Part shown: positions 20,310 to 30,450 of the stretch, piece by piece
Numbering within the stretch: position 1 is the first letter of the stretch
Layout: each line of letters opens with the position of its first letter
From: Haliclona indistincta
Lineage: Eukaryota > Porifera > Demospongiae > Haplosclerida > Chalinidae
Assembly (NCBI GenBank): GCA_964017065.1
Contig: OZ024783.1
Span: 381,501 to 445,500 of the forward strand
Direction: 5' to 3'
Length of the DNA: 64,000 nt
The notes under the pieces: generated by a model
The model's database searches: none
Told to the model about the DNA's origin: nothing
Seen by the model: only the letters and a program-made list of their open reading frames with translations
Program-made: the position numbers and the translations under genes

Positions 20310-23300
20310 ATGTGCGACTATCAAACTGAAACAACAGAAACAACCGTCGACGCCGACGCAAAAATGAAACCCGCCAGCCTCGACGCTGCAGAATTGAAAA
20401 CTAAGAAGGCTTCGAGGAAAGGGCATCGATCCTCAGCTACGAAAATGATTAATCAGGTAGACCCAGCGATAGCGGCAGTGAACGCACCGAAGTTGAAGCA
20501 GTTGAGAGCACAACTGACGACTAAATCCAAGCTGCTTAGCGGTCTAGATGCTGAAATCATTGCACACATTGCTGACGATGAAATAGAAGCAGAGGTCGAG
20601 AAAACTGATCAAGTACAAGAGAAGATCAGTTTAGCCTTGTATCGTATAGAAGAAGCACTAGAGGAGATTGCGGTCGTAATTAAATGGCGCAGAATGCAAC
20701 GGTCGCCACTCCCACCACAACCTTTCGAATATGAAGACGTGAGTAACCTACAGGATTCATCAACCCCACCACCTGAAGATGAGGTTACTGACAACTCTAC
20801 AATACCAGCTATGAATTCTGACGATCCCTTAACTGCGCCAGTTGCCCTTCATGATCCCTTAACTGCGCCAGCTACCTCTCACGTTCCCTTAACTGCGCCA
20901 GTTGCCCTTCATGATCCCTTAACTGCGCCAGTTGCCCTTCATGATCCCTTAACTGCGCCAGCTACCTCTCACGTTCCCTTAACTGCGCCAGTTGCCCTTC
21001 ATGATCCCTTAACTGCGCCAGCTACCTCTCACGTTCCCTTAACTGCGCCAGTTGCCCTTCATGATCCCCTAACTGCGCCAGTTACCTCTCACGATTACTT
21101 AACTGCGCCAGTTGCCACTTATGATCCTCTAACCGTGCCGGTTCCAAGTCCTAGACACGTTCACTGGATCTTACCAGGTGCTAGTGCAGCTTACACTCCT
21201 CCGAACGCTCTGGACACACCAGGTGCTGTTGCGTATACTTCGCCAACCTCGCCAATTACAGCTACTACCCTGGTTCATCCCACTACACTCAGTACGTTTC
21301 CGATTTGGCATGACCCTTCGTTCATTTATCCTGGTGTCACTTCTTCTCTCTCTTATTCTGGTCATGCTCCTCTATCAACTCACTCTGGTGTACCTAGTCA
21401 TGTTCCTTCATTGACTTACTCTGGTGTACACAGCCATGTCTCTCCATCAACTCACTCTGGTGTACCTATCCACGCCTCTCCGTCGACTCACTCTGGTGCA
21501 CCTATCCACGCCTCTTTGTCGACTCACTCTGGTGTACCTAGTCATGTTCCTTCATCGACTTACTCTGGTGTACACAGCCATGTCTCTCCATCAACGCACT
21601 CTGGTGTACCTAGTCATGTTCCTTCATCGACTTACTCTGGTGTACACAGCCATGTCTCTCCATCAACTCACTCGGGTGTACCTATCCACGCCTCTCCGTC
21701 GACTCACTCTGGTGCACCTATCCACGCCTCTTTGTCGACTCACTCTGGTGTACCTAGTCATGTTCGTTCATCGACTTACTCTGGTGTACACAGCCATGTC
21801 TCTCCATCAACGCACTCTGGTGTACCTAGTCATGTTCCTTCATCGACTTACTCTGGTGTACACAGCCATGTCTCTCCATCAACTCACTCGGGTGTACCTA
21901 TCCACGCCTCTCCGTCGACTCACTCTGGTGCACCTATCCACGCCTCTTTGTCGACTCACTCTGGTGTACCTAGTCATGTTCCTTCATCGACTTACTCTGG
22001 TGTACACAGCCATGTCTCTCCATCAACTTACTCTGGTGTACCTATCCACGCCTCTCCGTCGACTCACTCTGGTGCACCTATCCACGCCTCTTTGTCGACT
22101 CACTCTGGTGTACCTAGTCATGTTCCTTCATCGACTTACTCTGGTGTACACAGCCATGTCTCTCCATCAACTTACTCTGGTGTACCTATCCACGCCTCTC
22201 CGTCGACTCACTCTGGTGCACCTATCCACGCCTCTTTGTCGACTCACTCTGGTGTACCTAGTCATGTTCCTTCATCGACTTACTCTGGTGTACACAGCCA
22301 TGTCTCTCCATCAACTTACTCTGGTGTACCTATCCACGCCTCTCCGTCGACTCACTCTGGTGCACCTATCCACGCCTCTTTGTCGACTCACTCTGGTGTA
22401 CCTATCCATGACTCTCCGTCGACTTACTCTGGTGCACACAGTCATGTTTCTCCGTCGACTCACTCTGGTGTACCTATCCATGCCTCTCCGTCGACTCACT
22501 CTGGTGCACACAGTTTTGTTCCCCTGTCGACTCACACTGGTGTCACCAGTTTGGTAACTCACCCTGACGCCGTTGATCATGCTTATCCTGGTACCGTAAT
22601 TCATGCTCCTACCACTTTACCAGACAGAGTCAAGTTACCTAAACTTTCATTACCACACTTCAACGGCAACCTCATGAAGTGGACTAGCTTCTGGGATTCG
22701 TTCGACTCTGCAGTACACACTAATGATCGTTTACCAGAAGTTGACAAATTCAACCACCTAAGATCCTTACTTGAAGGAACTGCACGCGACGCTATCTCAG
22801 GCATGAGTATGACAGCCTCAAATTACAAGGAAGCTGTCGAAATATTAAAGAAACGGTTCGGGAACAGACAACTGATTATTTCGAAGCACATGGATGCGCT
22901 GCTACATGTTAGTGCGGTGACATCTGATGGACACCTACGAGAGTTGCGACGCTTATACGATCAATCGGAAGCCAACATTCGAAGTCTAAAAGCACTGGGA
23001 GTCGAATCAGGATCTTATGGAGCCATGCTCTCATCAGTCCTTTTGAACAAGTTGCCCCCTGAATTACGGTTGATCGTCAGTCGCAAGATCTCTGCAGACA
23101 AGTTAGACATGGACAACCTTCTTGAGACTTTCGAACTTGAGTTAAGTGCACGTGAAAGAGCAAACAGCTCCATACCACACTCTCATCCTCGCCATAGGCA
23201 ACAAGAACGTACACCAACTTCTGCCTTTCCTGCTAATGTTAATGATTCTACCAAGTGTATCTTCTGTCAGCAGTCTCATCCATCAACGAATTGCAGAGTT

Positions 23301-26300
23301 GTTACTGACATAAACAAACGAAAGAAGATACTCCGCGAGAGTAGTCGTTGTTACAACTGTTTGAGGAAGGGTCACGTCTCGCGTCTTTGCCGCTCTGCAG
23401 CCAAATGCAAACTCTGTCAAGGGAGACATCACACCACAATTTGTGAGAAGAACAGTACACCTGCAACTGACCAACCGGGCAAATCACCACTGAACCCAAA
23501 GGCTCAACCATACTCCCCAGGGTCAAGTAGCAGCACACCAACCACCACTACTTTCTGCTCCGCCAAAAGAAGAGGCGTCTTATTACAGACTGCCCTAACT
23601 AAGATACACAATTTGTCACGGCCAAGATCTGCTATCAAACTGCGTGTTCTTTTTGATACAGGAAGTCAAAGATCTTACCTAACGGAGCGTGCTATGAAGT
23701 TACTTAAGTTGAAAGCTACTGACACACAGACTCTATCAATTGCCACCTTTGGAGCAAAAAGAGGACAGGACAGAATCTGCCCTATTGTTTCTGTCGGTAT
23801 GCGTCTCAGGGAGCGATCTACCATGAACCTTACCCTGTATGTTGTACCCTCTATTTGTGAGCCGATCACCTGCCAGTCAATTGACACTTCTATCACTGCT
23901 AATGAACAGTTAATGACTCTTGATCTAGCTGACCCAACTGACGGTACTTCTGATCTCCCTATTGACCTGCTGATTGGCTGCGATTATTACTGGGATCTAG
24001 TCACAGGAGATATCCGTCGCACTGGAACCGGACCCACAGCGATTCACACCAAGCTAGGGTGGGTACTATCTGGACCGACGGTCACCGCTGAATCTTCTAT
24101 CACTCACACAGCAATCACTCATCAGCTACAGGTCGATTGTCAACTCATGAACGATGAACCACTAGAAGATCAACTACGTGCCTTTTGGGAAATTGAATCG
24201 TTTGGAATTAGTCAGCAAGAAAACGCATGTTCTCTGTACGAGCAGTTTACTAAGTCAGTGTCATTGCAAGACGGTCGCTATCAAGATTGTCTTCCATGGA
24301 AAGAATTTCACAAACCTTTGGCTGACAACTACCAACTAAGTTTGAAAAGACTCAAAGGACTACTCAAACGACTGAGACACGATCCTAAGATAATGGAAGA
24401 GTATGACATGATCATCAAGGAACAACTCAACAAGGGAATTATTGAGTCAGTCAATCCAGAAGACAAGACAGCTGAGCCAGTTCACTATCTTCCTCACCAT
24501 GGCGTAGTCCGTTCAGACAAGCTAACCACGAAACTAAGAGTGGTCTATGATGCTTCAGCGAAAGACTCAGGGCCGTCGTTGAATGAGTGCTTGTACAAGG
24601 GTCCAAAATTCCACCAGATTATTTTTGATATTTTACTCCGGTTCAGATTCTACCCAATTGCCTTGACCGCCGATGTGGAGAAGGCTTTCCTGATGATCCA
24701 GATGAATGAAAGAGATCGTGACGCTCTACGCTTCTTCTGGGTGGACAACATTACCAAGGAAGAGCCAGAGATACGAATCTACCGATTCACACGAGTAATG
24801 TTCGGCATATCTTCAAGTCCATTTTTACTCAATGCTACCATCAAGTATCACCTTGACAAATACCTTGATTCAGACAGAGCAGTAGTAGAATGTTTACAAC
24901 AATCGACTTATGTTGATGATGTCATCACTGGCGCTAACACTGAAACAGACGCCCTAATAATATACAATCAGTCGAAGGCTATCTTCAGAGAGGGAGGCTT
25001 TAACCTCAGGAAGTTCCAGACCAACAGCCCCACATTGCAGAAGAAAATTAATATCGCGGAAGGCACTTCCGTCACAGAAAGATCTGGTGAATTCAGCACT
25101 GTGTCCCCAGAGATGAAGGTCCTTGGAGTGACATGGAATCATGTCACTGATGAATTGGTATTTGATCCCTCAGATCTGGCCTTGGTAGGAGAAAAATTGC
25201 TACCAACTAAGAGGAATGCTGTCAGTCTGATTGGGCGATTTTACGACCCTCTTGGATACTTATCTCCTATTACTATCAGATTTAAAGTATTTTTCCAGAA
25301 ACTGTGCAAAGCCAAACTTGAATGGGACAGTGAGCTACCAGCATGCGAGTTACTCAGAGAGTGGAAGACACTACTAGCCGATCTCAAAATTGCTAACCCT
25401 GTTTCAATTCCTCGATGTTACATTTCCAGTGGTGATGTATCACTCAACAACTACGAGCTGTACGGGTTTTGTGACGCTTCCAACCACGCCTACGCCGCGG
25501 TTATTTACCTTGTAGTCGAAGCAGAGATCTACACCGAAGTGAAGCTCCTCGCCTCCAAGACAAGAGTGGCTCCAGTCCAGACTCAAACCATTCCAAGGTT
25601 GGAACTACTTTCAGCACTACTTCTCTCCAGACTCATCACAACAGTGATGAAGGCCCTTTCGTGCACGATACCTCAGCTAACACTACAGAGGTGCTATACG
25701 GACTCGCTAGTATCATTGTTTTGGATCCAGGGCACAGAGAAAGAGTGGAGACCATTTGTGAACAACCGAGTGCGAGAGATTCGATCCTTGATCAACCCAG
25801 AAAACTGGAGGCATTGCCCAGGCTCGTCAAATCCTGCAGACCTTCCATCTAGAGGTGCAAGTGCTGTGGAACTGTCAGAAAACAAACTCTGGTGGAATGG
25901 ACCACCCTGGCTGGCGGCAGGTGCAGAACCCCATGATACCAACAAAACGATGCCCACTGAATGTGAAGTTGAGTTGAAAAGAAAAATACATGGCATGGTC
26001 TCAGTGGAGGTCAATTCTAACAAGGACGTTGAATCTATCATGGACCCGTTAAGGTACAGCTCAATGTTGAAGCTACTCAGAGTCACAGCAACAGTCGTAA
26101 GAGCAGTCAGAAAGTTCAAGGGGAAGTGGTCTGAGGGTGAGGAAGGGGCGGAGCAGAGGGAAGCAGAATGCCTCTGGATTGTCAGTGCCCAGAAGAGGTT
26201 ACCGGACAAGGGGAGCCTGATGAAACAGCTAAACACCTTCAGAGATGAGCAGGGAGTATGGCGTTGTGCAGGAAGGCTCGGGAATACTGATTTACAGCCA

Positions 26301-27683
26301 TCAGCAAAGAGCCCAATCCTTCTTCCTAAGAACCACTGGTTCACCACACTTGTAATTCGCTCAGCTCACCAGCGCGTGCTTCATGATGGTGTGAAGGAGA
26401 CTTTGACGGAAGTCAGAACCAAGTACTGGATACCACATGGAAGAAGCACGGTTATAAAGACCATACATAGCTGTGTCACATGCAGACGTTACGAAGGCTT
26501 GCCGTACAAGACCCCAGCACCACCTCCACTTCCAAAGTGCCGAGTAGAAGAAGCCCCTGCTTTTAGCTACACAGGTGTAGATTTTGCTGGACCTATACTG
26601 ATTCGTGTATCTAAGTCGCAGTCTGCCAAAGCCTGGATAGCACTGTTCACATGTTACGTCACGCGAGCTATTCACCTGGAGGCTGTGACCGATCAGTTAA
26701 CACCTACCTTCCTTCGCTGCCTGAAGAGATTTGTGGCTCGAAGAGGATTACCAAAGCAATTTATCTCCGACAATGGGAAAACTTTCAAAGCCACAGCGAA
26801 GTACCTCGAGACAGTTGTGAAGGATAAAACAGTTCAGGCTTATCTATCAGGACTTAGCATAACCTGGCAATTCAACGTGGAGTTGGCGCCCTGGTGGGGT
26901 GGAGCCTTTGAACGTCTTGTGAAGTCAACTAAGCGCTGCTTAAGGAAACAGGTGGGAAGAGCTAATTTCTCACTAGATGAGCTAATCACCAGCCTAGCTG
27001 AGATTGAGGCAGTGATCAACTCTCGACCATTGTCATATGTCTCTAGCGACGACCTTGAAGAGCCCATCACTCCGTCGCATCTGATCACTGGACACCGAAT
27101 ACTCAACTTGCCAGATGATCTGAACCATCTCATCGACTTCAAGGATGAAGACTTTTCTCTCACTCGCAACCAAGCTACCGCCCGTGTGAAGCATCTGAAC
27201 AATGTTTTGAACCAGTTTTGGAAGAGATGGCGCACGGAATATTTGAGTGAATTACGGGAGGTACACGCACACACAGCAAAGAAACGTTACCGAGGAGAGA
27301 AGACAAAGGTCTCTATTGGACAAGTAGTCATCGTCAAGGATGAACACCTACCACGAGGACTATGGAAGCTCGGTTTCATTCAGCGACTACTAACCGGGAA
27401 GGATGGAAAAACAAGGGCCGCCATTGTCCGAGTAGTTTCCAGAGATCGTCAACACACGACACTGAATCGACCGATACAGTTACTGTACCCGCTGGAATTG
27501 CATTGCGATTCATCAGAAATTGAAACTAAATCCGACATTGCTGAGGATTCCTCGCCTGAACTTCCTGAAGAACAAGAACTAACTTCTAGACCAAGAAGAG
27601 CAGCTGCTAAAAGAGCTGACGAACTGAGAAAGAAATGGATCGGAGCTGAGATGGAAGTCGAAGATGATATGAAACTGGACTGA
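20310..27683 (+). CDS. BEL/Pao gag-pol polyprotein
   Basis: One 2457-residue frame opens with ATG at 20310. In order it has a helical N-terminus (about 40-130), ten 10-residue LTAPVA-type repeats (170-272), about 33 twelve-residue STHSGVPIHASP-type repeats (344-745) and a gag domain of DUF1759 type (LPKLSLPHFNGN, from 771). Zinc knuckles follow (CYNCLRKGHVSRLC, about 1010), then an aspartic protease (LFDTGSQRSYL, about 1114) and an RT with TADVEKAF (1452) and YVDDVITG (1534). An RNase H with GFCDASNHAYAA (1720) and an integrase with HH-CC module and DFAGP (2091), SDNGK (2153) and GGAFERL (2196) come next. The tail is of DUF5641 type (LPRGLWKLG). All catalytic residues are present and no stops were found, so it may be active. 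The long Ser/Thr repeat region in gag is unusual for the family. Confidence 0.95.
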   Translation: MCDYQTETTETTVDADAKMKPASLDAAELKTKKASRKGHRSSATKMINQVDPAIAAVNAPKLKQLRAQLTTKSKLLSGLDAEIIAHIADDEIEAEVEKTDQVQEKISLALYRIEEALEEIAVVIKWRRMQRSPLPPQPFEYEDVSNLQDSSTPPPEDEVTDNSTIPAMNSDDPLTAPVALHDPLTAPATSHVPLTAPVALHDPLTAPVALHDPLTAPATSHVPLTAPVALHDPLTAPATSHVPLTAPVALHDPLTAPVTSHDYLTAPVATYDPLTVPVPSPRHVHWILPGASAAYTPPNALDTPGAVAYTSPTSPITATTLVHPTTLSTFPIWHDPSFIYPGVTSSLSYSGHAPLSTHSGVPSHVPSLTYSGVHSHVSPSTHSGVPIHASPSTHSGAPIHASLSTHSGVPSHVPSSTYSGVHSHVSPSTHSGVPSHVPSSTYSGVHSHVSPSTHSGVPIHASPSTHSGAPIHASLSTHSGVPSHVRSSTYSGVHSHVSPSTHSGVPSHVPSSTYSGVHSHVSPSTHSGVPIHASPSTHSGAPIHASLSTHSGVPSHVPSSTYSGVHSHVSPSTYSGVPIHASPSTHSGAPIHASLSTHSGVPSHVPSSTYSGVHSHVSPSTYSGVPIHASPSTHSGAPIHASLSTHSGVPSHVPSSTYSGVHSHVSPSTYSGVPIHASPSTHSGAPIHASLSTHSGVPIHDSPSTYSGAHSHVSPSTHSGVPIHASPSTHSGAHSFVPLSTHTGVTSLVTHPDAVDHAYPGTVIHAPTTLPDRVKLPKLSLPHFNGNLMKWTSFWDSFDSAVHTNDRLPEVDKFNHLRSLLEGTARDAISGMSMTASNYKEAVEILKKRFGNRQLIISKHMDALLHVSAVTSDGHLRELRRLYDQSEANIRSLKALGVESGSYGAMLSSVLLNKLPPELRLIVSRKISADKLDMDNLLETFELELSARERANSSIPHSHPRHRQQERTPTSAFPANVNDSTKCIFCQQSHPSTNCRVVTDINKRKKILRESSRCYNCLRKGHVSRLCRSAAKCKLCQGRHHTTICEKNSTPATDQPGKSPLNPKAQPYSPGSSSSTPTTTTFCSAKRRGVLLQTALTKIHNLSRPRSAIKLRVLFDTGSQRSYLTERAMKLLKLKATDTQTLSIATFGAKRGQDRICPIVSVGMRLRERSTMNLTLYVVPSICEPITCQSIDTSITANEQLMTLDLADPTDGTSDLPIDLLIGCDYYWDLVTGDIRRTGTGPTAIHTKLGWVLSGPTVTAESSITHTAITHQLQVDCQLMNDEPLEDQLRAFWEIESFGISQQENACSLYEQFTKSVSLQDGRYQDCLPWKEFHKPLADNYQLSLKRLKGLLKRLRHDPKIMEEYDMIIKEQLNKGIIESVNPEDKTAEPVHYLPHHGVVRSDKLTTKLRVVYDASAKDSGPSLNECLYKGPKFHQIIFDILLRFRFYPIALTADVEKAFLMIQMNERDRDALRFFWVDNITKEEPEIRIYRFTRVMFGISSSPFLLNATIKYHLDKYLDSDRAVVECLQQSTYVDDVITGANTETDALIIYNQSKAIFREGGFNLRKFQTNSPTLQKKINIAEGTSVTERSGEFSTVSPEMKVLGVTWNHVTDELVFDPSDLALVGEKLLPTKRNAVSLIGRFYDPLGYLSPITIRFKVFFQKLCKAKLEWDSELPACELLREWKTLLADLKIANPVSIPRCYISSGDVSLNNYELYGFCDASNHAYAAVIYLVVEAEIYTEVKLLASKTRVAPVQTQTIPRLELLSALLLSRLITTVMKALSCTIPQLTLQRCYTDSLVSLFWIQGTEKEWRPFVNNRVREIRSLINPENWRHCPGSSNPADLPSRGASAVELSENKLWWNGPPWLAAGAEPHDTNKTMPTECEVELKRKIHGMVSVEVNSNKDVESIMDPLRYSSMLKLLRVTATVVRAVRKFKGKWSEGEEGAEQREAECLWIVSAQKRLPDKGSLMKQLNTFRDEQGVWRCAGRLGNTDLQPSAKSPILLPKNHWFTTLVIRSAHQRVLHDGVKETLTEVRTKYWIPHGRSTVIKTIHSCVTCRRYEGLPYKTPAPPPLPKCRVEEAPAFSYTGVDFAGPILIRVSKSQSAKAWIALFTCYVTRAIHLEAVTDQLTPTFLRCLKRFVARRGLPKQFISDNGKTFKATAKYLETVVKDKTVQAYLSGLSITWQFNVELAPWWGGAFERLVKSTKRCLRKQVGRANFSLDELITSLAEIEAVINSRPLSYVSSDDLEEPITPSHLITGHRILNLPDDLNHLIDFKDEDFSLTRNQATARVKHLNNVLNQFWKRWRTEYLSELREVHAHTAKKRYRGEKTKVSIGQVVIVKDEHLPRGLWKLGFIQRLLTGKDGKTRAAIVRVVSRDRQHTTLNRPIQLLYPLELHCDSSEIETKSDIAEDSSPELPEEQELTSRPRRAAAKRADELRKKWIGAEMEVEDDMKLD
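20822..21126 (+). repeat. 30-bp coding repeat in BEL/Pao gag
   Basis: About ten direct units of CCCTTAACTGCGCCAGTTGC plus ~10 bp, encoding DPLTAPVALH and ATSHVPLTAP variants. The length is a multiple of three, so the frame is kept. Confidence 0.9.
21340..22545 (+). repeat. 36-bp coding repeat in BEL/Pao gag
   Basis: About 33 units of 12 codons (STHSGVPIHASP, STYSGVHSHVSP and variants). They are arranged in near-identical higher-order blocks of four to six units, for example around 21541-21756 and 21973-22260. The period is divisible by three and stop-free in other frames, which creates long spurious frames here. Confidence 0.92.
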
Positions 27684-27771
27684 CTGTATCTCACTCATAA
27701 TCATGCATTGCTAATTTTATCTATCATTGTATCACTTAGGTTGACCATGCCTTGCTGGTCAACGGCGGGAG

Positions 27772-27964
27772 TGTTGAACTGTCCCAGGGACGAACCTATC
27801 ATTAGCGCTATTATTGCATATTATCATTATTAATCACGGTTGATTCATGACGCACATTAAAATAAACATTCAGAGAGAGCTCGAGAGCAGTGAGTGAATC
27901 GGTGTGCATCGCGAGATCGATAGCGATCAAAGCCTACTCTGGAAGAGAATCCGGCAGTTTTACA
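27772..27964 (+). repeat. 3' LTR (BEL/Pao)
   Basis: An uninterrupted 193-bp copy (TGTTGAACTG ... TTTTACA). It provides the empty-site reference for the TTAA insertion in the 5' LTR. Confidence 0.95.
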
Positions 27965-28064
27965 CACACACACACACACACGCACGACACACACACACAC
28001 ATGAGCACACACACTGTACTAAGACTTAACACTTATACTGGTCTGGTGGCTACACTACAGGAAT

Positions 28065-28290
28065 TGATCAAGAGAGAAAGAGGTTGGATGGAGCTCTATA
28101 GGGAAAGAGAGAGTGGAGAAGAAGAGAGAGAGGGAATAAGAGAGTGCATGGTGGGATAGAAGAAGAGAGAGAGAGGTGGGAGAAAGAAGAGAGGTGGGGA
28201 AAAAGAGGGAGGAGAGAGAGGTAGGAGAAAGAGGGAGAGAGAGATGGAGGGAGGGAGAAATAGAGGAAGAGAGACGTGGGGATGAAGTAA
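28065..28290. repeat. imperfect GA-rich tract
   Basis: A purine-rich run of GAGAGA, GGGAGAAAGAG and similar words, without coding meaning. Long Ser/Leu frames on the minus strand are artefacts of the composition. Confidence 0.85.
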
Positions 28291-28417
28291 ATGAGTACAA
28301 AACACTGCATCAACACATACTACTGATACTTACCCATCATACTCATCTACGCTAATTATTGGGCGGCTATGAGGTAATAATACACATTAATGTGTAGGAA
28401 ATCGCCGGTGACCCTAT

Positions 28418-29168
28418 GCATAGATAAATACCCCATGTACAGGATAATTGGTAACTGCTCACGTGAGCAAATCCCCTAATACCTTTCCACGCGGATGTCA
28501 TCATTCGGGTTATTAGCGCGAATAGCACCTATGCAGATCTTGACCACCAATTAAATCACCACCAAAGAAGAAAAATACGGCTATTTCAGGCACCCAGGAA
28601 CAATTTTGCTGGAGAGAATCTCAGAGAACGTTGATAGATATGCCAGCAATCGTTTGGCAATGCGTTAAATTGTGCTGGAAGCTTCTTCGCAGCAGAATTG
28701 TCCAATTCGCCAATTCCAAAGCTTAGTATGGGACTAGAAGTCTCTTAGGAAGACAGCTACCTAAGTAAAAACACGGCTAGGATAAACATGTGGCATCGGT
28801 GCGATAGGATAACAACCAATGTAGTTTGAAGAGCGGTTTGCTTGGTTTTGTGGCGTGGCCTAGGTCGTAGATAGCTGTTTCTGTGGGACTGTAACTGTCC
28901 GAGTATAATTCTGTGCTCGGTTCTACTTATACAGTTGGAAAGCCTGGTTATTTGCACGTTCGGAAGCAGTACTATGATGAGTATAGCTATCTTAGTCTTG
29001 GCACAAACATGACCAAGTATACGGGTTTTGTACAATTGTGACAAAAATTAACAACGTAACAAGAAATATCAAGTTCAGAGAAATTTAGCCCAAACACTGA
29101 TTGCCTGCGGTAATGTGCAAAAATTCCCTAGTTACCAATCCTATACATGATGGGGTATTTATCTATGC
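28418..29168. mobile_element. 751-bp MITE with CCTAT target duplication
   Basis: The ends are GCATAGATAAATACCCCAT and its inverse ATGGGGTATTTATCTATGC, with similarity going further inward (ATAGGATTGGTAAC). CCTAT flanks both sides (28413-28417 and 29169-29173). There is no transposase. A 5-bp duplication narrows the choice of superfamily, but I cannot assign one. Confidence 0.85.
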
Positions 29169-29199
29169 CCTATGACAGTCAGCTATGACTGCGCGCAGT

Positions 29200-29350
29200 T
29201 GTGGTAGAGAGAGAGAAAGGTGTGTAAGAGAGGTGCATAGAAATGAGAGAGGTGAGAAAGAGCGAGGAAAGAAGAAATACAGAGAGATTATGGGGGTGGA
29301 GGAAGTGGGAGGAGTGAGAGAGATCTCTAGGGAAGGAAAGAGAGGAGATA
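29200..29350. repeat. GA-rich tract
   Basis: Imperfect purine-rich low-complexity sequence following the MITE. Confidence 0.8.
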
Positions 29351-29603
29351 TAGAATCACTGTCACACATGCACATACTGTGACTCGCTACTCCCATGTTC
29401 GGTAGTTACAGAGATCAATTCAGAGAGGAATCGAACGATAGAGAGTGAAAGAATAAACAGAGAGTGGCAGAGAAAAGTGTCACACATACCTATGAAGTGA
29501 GTCTGCCACTGTCTGCAATAATACGAGACTGCATGATGAGGCAAAGACACAACTGTCATGAAGTACAAATAAAGCATTAAAAATGTTGCAATGCTGTTCC
29601 TGA

Positions 29604-29831
29604 TCATGGCTGACCTTCATGTGAAGTGTGCTCTAGCACATTAACATACAGATCAATAGCAAAGTCATCACTAGATGTTAAAGGCCTGTATAACGACTGC
29701 AATTCATCCGTGTCTGCTTGAGATAGTGGACAATTTGTAACAGGTATAACAACAGCAGTGTCACTTTCATCACCATTTGAAGGTGGAGGTCCTTCCCAAT
29801 CCACACCGTAGGTAGAGAAAAGAGCCTGTAA
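29604..29831 (-). CDS. possible 3'-terminal exon of an unassigned gene
   Basis: A frame opens after a good acceptor (TTAATTTTTACAG, near 29832 on the minus strand) and ends in a stop at 29604. It encodes about 74 acidic residues including GVDWEGPPP, VVIPVTNCPLS and IDLYVNVLEH. The pattern (GVDW-GP, then an acidic run, then IDLYV) recalls C-termini of intron-bearing, integrase-like invertebrate proteins, but I cannot prove this. No matching upstream exon was found at 29832-30300, so it may be an orphan exon left by rearrangement. Function unknown. Confidence 0.35.
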   Translation of the reverse strand, partial: LQALFSTYGVDWEGPPPSNGDESDTAVVIPVTNCPLSQADTDELQSLYRPLTSSDDFAIDLYVNVLEHTSHEGQP

Positions 29832-30450
29832 AAATTAATTTATGCAGAAATGAAGTCAATACCAATATACTGTCCGTGATTATACAACAACTATACAGTC
29901 GGATCGCCAAAGTACCGGAAGTCCAATGAAACTAATACAAATTTATAATCAGGCTGAGGCGTTCTTAGACAAGCGTTGAATTATTCATGAGAAAACTAAA
30001 CAGCTCGTATCTATCGTTCTATTGCTTTATTTACTGCTAGTTTTGCAATAAAGCATGTTCAATGTCTGGTCTATCGATAAACACGGCCAGCTGTTCGTTT
30101 GATAAAATAACAAACGTGAACCAAACGTTGAAAAATTCTTCCTATCTTCAAAAGATTGCGTGGGGAAAAATTTTATCAGCAACCCAGCACTATTCTGATG
30201 CAACCAAACAATAGCACACACATTGATCTAAATAATATCCAAAATTGAAGTTGTTTCAGCATGCACTTACATAAATATGAGCGCTTAAAGTACGCTTGCG
30301 CTAACGCGGTATTCGACCACGCCAAGACCACACCAGCTGTGATCTCATGCGTGCAGCCAACTATTACTAAGGTTTGCTATGAAAATAATTATAACAATAG
30401 TACTGTATAAACAGCTATTCTTATGTTTTATGAAAGCAGGTAGATAATAG

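Larger units (their letters stand above)
14336..27964 (+). mobile_element. BEL/Pao LTR retrotransposon, 5' LTR split by insertion
   Basis: The element starts TGTTGAACTG and ends TTTTACA. Its 3' LTR is 27772-27964 (193 bp). The 5' LTR is the sum of 14336-14424 and 20065-20168, also 193 bp. The two differ at only one base (A at 14402 against G in the 3' copy), so insertion was recent. A primer-binding site follows the 5' LTR, and one uninterrupted polyprotein (20310-27683) fills the inside. CA repeats on both flanks hide the target duplication. Without the 5.6-kb insert the element is about 8.0 kb. Confidence 0.93.

Noticed and set aside
21424..22557. 377-codon frame overlapping the BEL/Pao repeat region
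   Set aside because: It comes from reading 36-bp repeats in another frame; the period is a multiple of three and free of stops. The polyprotein frame with known domains is the real one.
25694..26347. 217-codon antisense frame
   Set aside because: Shadow of the BEL/Pao pol gene, which has full domain support on the other strand.
28055..28316. Three overlapping Ser/Leu/Pro-rich frames
   Set aside because: Product of a GA-rich tract, not protein-coding.
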